64,000 nt of DNA from an uncultured Clostridia bacterium. Its GTDB lineage: Bacteria > Bacillota > Clostridia > TANB77 > CAG-508. The notes below the pieces were generated by a model. The model saw only the letters and a program-made list of their open reading frames with translations, made no database searches and was not told the origin of the DNA. The position numbers were made by a program, and so were the translations under genes. Numbering within the stretch: the first letter of the stretch is position 1; the number at the start of each line of letters is the position of its first letter. This document shows, piece by piece, positions 62,701 to 64,000 of this stretch. The stretch is taken from assembly GCA_948934525.1 (NCBI GenBank), contig CAQZSK010000003.1, forward strand, positions 1 through 64,000, read 5' to 3'.

Positions 62701-64000
62701 CTTGGTATCCATGATCTAGGTCTTTTATGGTGATAGTAGTTTCTCCTAGTCCCACTGCTGTAACAGTTCCGTCGTTTGATACTTCTGCAATTTCTGGGTT
62801 AGAAGATGCATAGCTTAAGTTTCCTAATTGGATATGTCCTGCAAAGGCATTTAAGTTTTGAGCAATGTGAACATCAAGTTTTAAGGTTTCCCCTTGTTTT
62901 ACATAGCTTATTCTTTGGTTTACTTCCATAAAGTCTGGTCTTAATTCTTGAACAGTTGTAAAGTTTACATTCCTGTTGCTAAGCATTCTTTGTGTTGTTG
63001 CATTATGACCAACTCCTAAAATAGTTCCGTCTTCTCGTATCATATAGCAGGTTGATGCTGAAACACCTTTGTTCAATGTAACAACTTTATCTGTAAGAAG
63101 TTCTCCATACATTCTTTTTACTAATTGGGCATAATTATAGTTTGTAGTGTTATTTACACCTAATTGTCCTACATTGTTGTATCCCCAAGAATATGCTTTT
63201 CCATCCTTTGTGATTGCATAATCTGCCTCATGTGCTGTTCCGATTTCTACTACATTTGTTAGGAACGTAGCGCTGTCTATCTTGACTTGCATTGGTGTTG
63301 CTTTTGCATAGTTGCTATTATCAGAAGTAGAAGAGGCACCATATCCTAAGGTTCCATATCTATTTAATCCCCATGTCCAAATGGTTCCATCATTTTTTAG
63401 TGCTATGGTAGAATGCATACCACCTACAATTCTAGCTACATCATTGATTAATGCTTTTACTGGTAAGATTTTTCTTCTTCCACCTGCACTACTTCCTGTA
63501 TTTCTAGTTCCGTCACCTAATTGTCCATCATAGTTATATCCCCATGAATAAACTTCTCCTGTGTCTGTCAAAGCAAATGTAGTATTACGGTTTGTGGTAA
63601 CTTGGCAAATACCTTGTAAATATCCTAGTCCTGAACGGTCTTTTACTTGTACTGCATAGTTTCTATTGCTTGCTGTATTATCTCCTAGTTGTCCATAGTA
63701 GTTATATCCCCATGTCCAAACTGTTCCATCTTCTTTTAATGCTATTGTAAATTCAAATCCGCAAGATACTTGGATAATTCCTGTTAATGGATTACCATTT
63801 GCGTCTAATACATAAACTGGTATTTCACTATTGACATTGGTTTTGTTTCCTAATTGTCCATAATTGTTAAGTCCCCATGTTACTACTCTTCCGTCACGTT
63901 TTACTGCTGCATTAAAGTATTGTCCTGCTGATATACTGATAACATCTGTTAAATGATCTTTTCCGTTTGGGTCTAACACTGGAGTTTCTTGTAAATGTTT
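41714..64000 (-). CDS. Giant surface protein: RCC1 propellers, BIG2, cadherin-like array, half dockerin, M23 peptidase (5' end beyond window)
   Basis: The frame is open through the right edge (codons KHLQETP precede the GTG at 63979), so more than 7,428 residues. Order: RCC1 propellers alternating with BIG2 domains (to about residue 4890), 23 cadherin-like beta-sandwich repeats (to about 7065), a carboxypeptidase-regulatory-like domain (ISGTITDEN to YDVVFVKPGYLTHR), a dockerin-type segment with one complete calcium loop (DFNGDGIVDSKD) and a degenerate first half, and a C-terminal M23/LytM domain. The last has the zinc ligands in KHTGIDIAG and HHLHFEIR and looks active, so it should cut peptidoglycan cross-links. 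No sortase signal or C-terminal helix follows. Probably a secreted cell-wall-associated stalk or adhesin carrying a wall hydrolase. No frameshift was seen over 22 kb. Confidence 0.93.
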   Translation of the reverse strand, partial: KHLQETPVLDPNGKDHLTDVISISAGQYFNAAVKRDGRVVTWGLNNYGQLGNKTNVNSEIPVYVLDANGNPLTGIIQVSCGFEFTIALKEDGTVWTWGYNYYGQLGDNTASNRNYAVQVKDRSGLGYLQGICQVTTNRNTTFALTDTGEVYSWGYNYDGQLGDGTRNTGSSAGGRRKILPVKALINDVARIVGGMHSTIALKNDGTIWTWGLNRYGTLGYGASSTSDNSNYAKATPMQVKIDSATFLTNVVEIGTAHEADYAITKDGKAYSWGYNNVGQLGVNNTTNYNYAQLVKRMYGELLTDKVVTLNKGVSASTCYMIREDGTILGVGHNATTQRMLSNRNVNFTTVQELRPDFMEVNQRISYVKQGETLKLDVHIAQNLNAFAGHIQLGNLSYASSNPEIAEVSNDGTVTAVGLGETTITIKDLDHGYQAQAVVYVIQNNEKAITMPDISQGDTFSVFLKADGTVWTVGLNSNGQCGDGTTINRSKPVRVKINSKEYLSNIVKISAGVDHVMALSKTGEVYTWGFNDVGQLGNGSTTRGVFASKMLDSNGQNPISNVIDINSGYKFSLMLFNDGTVWGVGRNVYGELGILNNANKSLPVQMDGIANAIRVQASSSGASIQIANGTVWTTGYNYYGTLGQNGTNTGSSAAAQGRNIPNPVINNARDAVLRNVVKLSGGLHQNIVLQEDNTVWAWGYNNVGQYGTGNTTSFAYPVRVKTMGVDPIDKVVNIGTSGYNTLLQTVDAQNKKHTWISGYNNNGQLGNNTTTNATSFIPLNNKDNTGEAENIDILPDDARGYQTSGVIDTNGTVWTVGLNNYGQLGDDTVYNRKNIVQVGEIALKVEDIIFTMNPNDTKQIKAYIEDSFNVYIKENQVGTLKFESLDTAIAEVSDTGVVTAKGIGDTLIRVIDTTRDIQSAVYVKVIKKQEDMQYEPMVDGGSNHSVALKGDGTVWAWGYNKYGQLGNNTTVTTEMPTQVLGKDANGFLTDIQMIASGTNHVLALKNDGTVWAWGYNNYGQLGDNTQITRYTPVQVLSEDANSPLQDIIYIAAGTNYSVAVNKKGEVWTWGQNDYGQLGDGTKTAKYTPVRVKANLSGIIKVACGIRHTVALKADGSVYTWGDNANGQLSDNTNSQRLIPVKVLETVDTYLSDAISISASSYSTHILKSNGTVISSGLGTSGQLGNNGKVNTKLPVTAVGVGGTDTLTQIRNIKSGANTTYALRKDGTVVAWGIGTSGELGNETFANSLFPVEVVNHTQDGIMSNILYIGAGANHGLAVEDTGYVEVWGLNNQKQVGDITIAKTSHPLYIGSKVVAVPSKVTMEIGDTQALKVSMQSFNLFRAEEDLNRNVTYQSLNETVATVSADGVITAKAMGVTTIVVKDGLSNKVTTVEVSVLENGAIATPKVVSGINHTVALKADGTVWTWGYNHHGQLGDGTTKSSYIPQKIGLTDVIDVAAGDHFSMALKKDGTIWVWGVNDRGQLAQGNTVESLTPVPVKGVNGDPLPKAKKITACRFQWLAILETGEVVGCGSNTGSILGDGTSTDKHLPVYMLDHTGSAHVKEVKDIGIGQCESFIVKEDGTIWSVGHNCAGGMGVGNTSAYSKIRQVQDTTGTGVLTNIIQVSCGGWYNLALDANGNVWAMGRNKEGELGINNTTNQTRPQKVLGVNGTGYLENIVRIEAGYYSSFAIDKAGNVYGWGYNNNGQLGINNTTTQKVPKQVLAGATGGNLDDVMFVSSNGYHTTFVKYDGTVWTTGYNGNGELGNDSTVKRLTVECISNPRLEVDQKYLLFGPNIGETKKVNVKVNSGFNLLTDTVPAGANTYKSLNTSIAQVDQNGNVTSTGSGTTYIKITNDTLGLATTVKVVVPYRDGMIVPKIVGGANHYVALKSDGTVWTWGYNGYGQLGIGNTEKQLEPVKTNMTDVIDIAAGTNYTAVLKRDGTVWVTGQNNYGQLGQNDTANTTNFVQVKSENGLSHLEGIVAITAVNYHMAALKSDGTVVAWGYNAYGQLGNNTTATAKLPTRVRRVSSIMDIAAGGNFLILLDADGSVWATGHSNYGQLGQNNTTASRIPIKMLNPAGSGEMNGIIKIGAGSNHTVLLGENGKVYSVGYNNYGQLAIGNTTQKNLLVEAKEVGGAVITNAADIIAKNHTTTILRKDGSVYTAGYNGYGQAGNGTTVTNKYFTKMLGEYGEGDFTNVLLGAQTNNTTAVANNIGSVYTAGYNAYGQLGDKTTKSATYLVGISHTSLEVKEPIMIIQQIGSQKQIECKLNLGFNILYNNLETENYTYKVLNKDIASVDQNGVVTALKYGSTSIEITNQETGNKATVILNVVRDGDIANPKVASGVDYNVALKSDGTVWTWGYNNYGELGLGDNTRRLEPTKVNITGVIDIAVGNHHTLLLKQDGTVWAMGLNNYGQIGNNTTTNAMLPVQVQGLENIIRIEAGANHSIALKSDGRAYGWGYNAYGQLGDNTTTRRSLPVEVRRINNLKAISAGNHSTAALDTDGNVWVWGLNTSGQLGLGTKTNVILPTKLTSVSKIAQVEMGINYGMVVTENGEVYSFGVNDVGQLGIGNKTNQTTPKQVLQQDKTPLTNVEYVAAGTKHVFAKTKNGLAYGWGLDTSSQLGDDQTTNKLNAVPITYAGGADEITEVLEIDAGNAHSILVREDGTVWTVGKNNYGQLGDETTVNKKSWVCISDIRIKVKETSITISSVGGKYNLSPVLGVGFNLLYNDGADGDFAYASKDTATADVSEKGVITGLKRGKTKIGITETNTEKTIYVDVYVLDEKDVAFPQIVTGESTTIALKADGTVWTWGQNDKGQLGLGDNKNRIAPTKVEIDNVVKIATSGNHTLALKKDGTVWAWGQGTAGQLGTGLLQNSNVPVQVRDETGVNVLQNIKEIATANQLSMVVTKEGKVYAWGLGTSGQIGNGAKSNQTMPTKTLGLSNITKIAGGNLSCYAITDEGEAYAWGYNNRGQLGDGTNTVRTQPVKIPNLTGMIEISAASTDQVIALKDDGTVWGWGYKTLGALTDVGGSTPKQIAGKTNRMKDIASISAGYYAGLAITDEGKVLGWGTNGFGGLGNGTTTNTAIPTNVMENSTKELDQIFVIAMGKNYSVYAKEDGSVWATGTNEFGQLGNTSTVTIHTPENISQDYISTDKLELVFQELNVEQPINATYNLGFNLYSNTSDVKLTYTSEDDTIAAVGENGMVTSRNVGKTYITIHAGELARRIEVNVLQPQEIAAMDAQGGLRHTLALKTNGTLWAFGNNSYGQLGLGTVESTTYHKPQEVKLPENVKITKIAVGNNHNLALDTNGNVYGFGLNANGQLGNNANANSGELVKVEGLTNIVKIVAYKNISMALNKDGELFVWGEGYSKQPEKIEFHTKIIDMTGRIILSEQGSVWNMKNLNEKTPMLTNIVEIASGDSHHLALKADGTVYGFGANSYGQLGQGNTTNADKPVVIANLPKAESVKANLYTSYVLTTTGEVYSFGRNTKSSLGQNSKETYRATPTKIDSSKVQRISAGQNFGIYVDDEGFVYSWGNNDYGQLAQEAKEVITPSVIGTVKVQTDKDYITIQEGETKGISATLNNTFNLRKDVIASDGFTFESMNTGIATTQDIRVTGMKEGITPIVISHPASEQKSAIYVEVVRPNAKSVIDLKAGTDFNLSLKADGSIWSWGSGSYGKLGVGSLENYNEPQQIPTTTRTRQIAVGLEHIVVLSENAKAYTAGKNGNGQCGNGTSVNVKELVEVLNENGKPLENLVMIAAYGNTTYLLDHDGIVYACGAGYNKVATKVANLPKMAQISGHYGITMDKKVVDLSTGNPVEKLQNIIKIAQGDNHTLFLSQDKTVYSLGTNTNGQGGIGTKTNIMTPTQVKNNVGTGILTTVVDIAAGKNFSMAVLEDGTVYTWGSNENNKLGTDQTNDQILPRRNTNIQNAIKVSAGTNHAAFVANDGRVYAWGNGENGSLGNGVDANSILPVLVGSEEVVADNHHVTLHIDEETTLNANIKSFNLINDLKPEGLTYKSNDTEIVLVDNNGKVTGLKEGKTSVTVTQNGTDHQAIIQVTVLRKNAEVNPLVKTTNSSNVILKSDGTVWTYGANDNGELGNGNNTASDNLNKVVFNPEVKIKEIAVGENHTLALDENGEVWAWGSNSYYQLGTSEIANSNRPIKLELGSKVIKIVAGYNSSYAITEDNNLIAWGLNLDGQLGLGNNDNRLLPTKVRTLKNVLDVTAGKSHTVVVTTDGTVYTTGNNSFGSLTGDDYKRNTFKPATNLSNIVYISAGEYHNIALSTKNEVYVWGYNVYGQLGTGNTSNLSTPVKVDIANAKQVSSGKSHSSILTKDGKLYSTGLNSLGQLGTTSKDNQVTFTLVDTIDNVYGIDTGNTYDMAIKNDGTVWAWGDYYHGTTAIRTKSNSRVPTQIGIQNFYLVENDIAVNKDTSKQLQVNPQFEFNVFENNTLENNFSYTSLNEEVATVDENGNVTGKKVGTTWVKVTENTSKAEQIAIIRVVEPGNKVAPKVAGGSDYAVVLKADGSVWSFGYNSNGQLGDSSFVASKVPKEINILKSYTDITAGDNFTLILKNDGTVWGVGDNQHGQLGLGDRASRQTPTVIPNLENVVKIAAGSKHSIALTKYGEVYTWGANTNGKLGTGDTQTKDVPVKIEIPGANIIDVAAGEGYIVLVDSNGSIYVSGKLGNIDSKVPVAVGGITNATKVAAGKDLIVLTKQGDVVQVGEQTTNLYDKKDAVDIAAKGTNYLVLNNSGKLFDGNTSSNGEIGDVLTIGSGMNNTYYIANSGLVYAVGPNQYGSLGNDTTDPSDVYTLVGKRSFTVSPNNVLMSTNDSKDLSLTSERYNVLKQDNRTIDDFDWVSNDTDIVTVEGPAKIKAAAEGETTITVTQKDTGAKVEIVVVVEPLEAQRLEKLAVNEVDAQVSGSMKYEVTIESNEDTGSLVISTKDKTDKISIDGGTTWFENGSLTQVVSLPTPVTQIPIKVQTTNGTVFDYTLDVIKQSTITALESLTVNGTEATATGGTNYSIVVEDIDLATVKAVTTHEKAKVGIDSNEVAIHEATQDLSLVDTLIRTVPIKVVAESGKEVNYVLTIYKKSAVTELESVTVDGKEATKNNHLNYSMVVEKETTSVDVKAIAIYDLANVNINNLGAEVKQTTRTITLTGDVTTVKIKVGVGEEEKEYTLTITKKIDGSDLADLFVNGEKATKISDNQYEAVVASNSQTAEVLAIAAVNTSNVQIGANSQEVGKSQVTVATLENANIYTITITDAEDVSKTATYTLTIKKPSTDNSLKYIRISNNEISIDATRENGTDIYRAKINEKYENLTITAVANYELAEVAIEANSYQVKQDTLAYTFNTENATLQIKVKPQDGQEKTYTLILEKQSSDVTLEYVKVNGADAVKSEEKADTYEITLTQKAENVSVEAKTTDKAAEVALNNIVYELQTITKQIAMDAKEITVKINVKAEDGTTKTYDLIIHSVPDNTKLTEVSVNGVKATLQPYSNKYVVRVPSNLSTYAVTAKAEDSLATVKIDNFDAILAQSTQNIAKADPAPTKVAIEVTAQDKESKETYELEIYPRAQDTVLAYLKVDESLVELAQDGQYHVKVAGSTQNVTIEAKTGDENATVGVDAAGTANIVTAVGTLTGDVTVFDIIVTAEDGNTKTYKLNVEKLSSDTSLVGIYVDGIEVTPVDGKYVAKIGNNSTAIVKAIATNPEAKVSVDGNTDALKENQNTIDVNEEEKTIEITVTAEDGTKKIYPLTLQRNSTDNTLLSISGKDVSQDNVVQTSENTYQMIVSNELTSLELTAVTSSKVAEVKIENNNYEVNTQTKEVALPNDTNTVVITVKAESGEEKTYTLTIIKKYILTLDQITVDGIVAEKQEDGTYIAWVDPTNTQSQVVVTPTSSKVQVKVGETIDNIGTTTYTVTTTEDETISKIIVKSPIEEDQVEYTLKIMKKSQDTTLEYVKVDSQVGTEEEDGSYTVKVPVQDDSYKMEVKASNQYAQVKIEDNAFALGTDSYTLDLTGVNGKTVTVTVKAQDGTEKVYTVNVQKVSSDNTLQTVKVNNVEITEQDGIYRAFIKEDVTNANLYVETTHSGATIKLGEDDEKVHTVTKDITMDQSEKTIAMKVTAEDGSVKQYTIIIAKESSDIEIQSVKVDNKGAIVVDEETYYITATPGATEAQVEVIAANQYAFVQINGSEKQVGQNTVTVPLPASTKVVAVPIVITAQNGKNSKTYTLNIEQVSNNTNITKVTVNGKVVANYDEETKTYTHIVDYSVDEAVVTAETESLDATVRIEAGAFSKHIATETVSTAGEINDITITVVAEDGTTENRKLVIKKLSQDASILKLFVNEVDIVANADGSYTAEVLESLSKATVRVKTTNKDAQIWLDGEALENKGEGTKEYSIAGTRKITVPIKIIAEDGVTTNETTLTINIVSDNKNLEYVKVNGAVVTEYDEETNTYKAFIPATSTSAAIEAKAISPYATLNIDGNAGTQVITYTATTEEDITYVYVDVIAEDDSVKTYTIAMQKQSTDNTLKDLYKDGTQVEPQEDENYIIDVPEETTEVSLKAIANNEFATVAIGNETAEVKETTKTVTLGAGKTTVVNITVTAQDQSQRVYTVTINKVSANNHVEYVKVNSNIVTDYDSETKTYEAFIPVGSTSAALEIQTENAYATVEVLDTSAVHNIKVTQTIEEEETLIPVIVTSETGVDETYYIKLTRISTDNTIKEIYVNGTLITKDEDGNYIAEVAENSVDALVKVVANNKYANVQIANGEAKVEVSEETVTLSTDKITNVAITVTSQSGAVANETLVIKKVSDDTGINTVLVNNIECKNYDEKTKTYTAYIGADIEESEVAVMANSQGAQVTIEDVTGTGNASKTVATTAQTTKLAVTITSETGKTAKYTINIVKESADATVELVKVNDKEVQAPYDVTIKKLDTKAKIYVKATNGNATVKIGDEVAEKGSSEVTLTIPLEQDVIVVPVVVTAQNGIAKETYNITLRRVSNNTGIKQILVNGEDVDLTTFEHIVKNVNESSIVIIPEDENATVKLDTTASSTNDNTWKVATSTTTIRGITVTAPDGTEKEYTLTLMKKVTISGTITDENIMDKHIAKVFVYQTDDTRKESTKTDLNGIELDETNGTVQTDIREIIAEVETEPDGSYEIVLEPGEYDVVFVKPGYLTHRITHIDISKGKGAQLDKVAMLAGDIVETGEIELDDLVSINEQYGLTVSYADGVNDANVKYDFNGDGIVDSKDRNILKKNYGKKAKTVKWVDPDEVAKQEAAKAARKATANVSSETRGTSAYEGQFVLPLNSKYTITSNYGDRFGPITQDNEKHTGIDIAGEHHAEVLSVADGEVTWAGVQNGYGNCIEVKHVVNGETIYSFYAHLSEIKVKIGDKVVQGQVIALEGGDPNTDPNPGDSTGHHLHFEIRTNSGYGNDVDPSKYINF
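42785..49319 (-). repeat. Array of 23 cadherin-like beta-sandwich repeats
   Basis: I count 23 units of about 85-95 residues. Each opens with a (S/T)D.(T/S)L..V.VNG pattern, has a central VEVKA/VKIG-type part and closes with (D/E)G..KTYTL.I.K.S. This fits the cadherin-like domain family often found in large Bacillota surface proteins. Units are diverged, unlike the MucBP repeats at 31681. They probably form a long rigid rod between the propellers and the peptidase. Confidence 0.85.
49320..64000 (-). repeat. Eleven-fold super-repeat: seven RCC1 blades plus one BIG2 domain
   Basis: Each unit is about 1.33 kb and consists of seven RCC1 blades (G.VW.WG.N..GQLG) and one BIG2 domain ending in a TVTA.G.G.T.I-type strand. 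BIG2 domains lie near 62.8, 61.3, 59.9, 58.5, 57.1, 55.8, 54.4, 53.2, 51.9, 50.6 and 49.4 kb. Counting blades by eye gives seven in each of the ten complete units and six in the first, which is cut by the window edge. Seven blades is the number that closes one RCC1 propeller, so each unit should be one propeller with an Ig-like spacer. Confidence 0.88.

Noticed and set aside
49320..64000. CRISPR-like regular repetition
   Set aside because: The regularity comes from protein repeats (RCC1, BIG2) with codon-level variation; there are no identical short repeats with unique spacers.

Overview
The window looks like a chromosomal segment of an AT-rich Bacillota member, probably an uncultured Clostridia-like gut lineage. 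The basis is the low-GC codon use, strong AGGAGG-type ribosome sites, textbook sigma-A promoters (TTGACA-17/18-TATAAT), GdpP, RecG, ECF sigma/zf-HC2 anti-sigma, sortase, and SpaA/MucBP/RCC1 surface proteins. No rRNA, tRNA, CRISPR array or transposase gene was seen. Most genes are on the minus strand.

Region 1 (1-13.6 kb) mixes housekeeping genes (LacX-like aldose epimerase, recG, asd, gdpP) with a cell-surface set: three proteins that share one pilin-like N-terminal helix, a secreted protein with a GC-rich 3' end, two XRE regulators (one beside three direct repeats that overlap the promoter of the secreted-protein gene) and a sortase. Region 2 (13.7-22.1 kb) is rpoB and rpoC. They are separated by an unrelated 162-residue membrane-anchored protein and two REP-like palindromes. 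rpoB has its own promoter and a roughly 300-nt leader with a terminator-like hairpin. Region 3 (22.1-26.5 kb) holds a GC-rich 41-residue membrane peptide gene, a CAP-domain exported protein with a long leader, a Bax-inhibitor-1 protein, an alpha/beta hydrolase and an ECF sigma/anti-sigma pair.

Region 4 (26.6-39.5 kb) is one very large surface adhesin gene (about 4,300 residues if restored). It is broken into three reading frames by two apparent single-base insertions. It has an N-terminal membrane segment, SpaA-type repeats, propeller-like repeats, MucBP repeats and a C-terminal SIKTG-hydrophobic-basic tail that resembles a non-canonical sortase signal. Upstream lies a decayed copy of an ECF sigma/anti-sigma pair, then an SDR dehydrogenase.

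Region 5 (40.8-41.6 kb) is the most interesting small system: a 370-bp tandem duplication. Each copy encodes a 30-residue hydrophobic peptide with its own promoter and terminator, and a perfectly spaced convergent promoter for a roughly 70-nt antisense RNA. The antisense RNA carries an 11-12 nt box complementary to the start-codon region of its own copy, and that box differs between the copies. The layout matches Fst/par-like type I toxin-antitoxin loci, with apparently copy-specific pairing.

Region 6 (41.7 kb to the window edge) is a single reading frame of more than 7,400 residues, open at its 5' end. It contains eleven RCC1 seven-bladed propellers (the first cut by the window) alternating with eleven BIG2 domains, then 23 cadherin-like beta-sandwich repeats, a carboxypeptidase-regulatory-like domain, a half dockerin and a C-terminal M23 peptidase. 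Together the window reads as an envelope-biology region: giant adhesins, sortase, pilin-like anchors, cell-wall peptidase and envelope-stress regulators set among core transcription genes.
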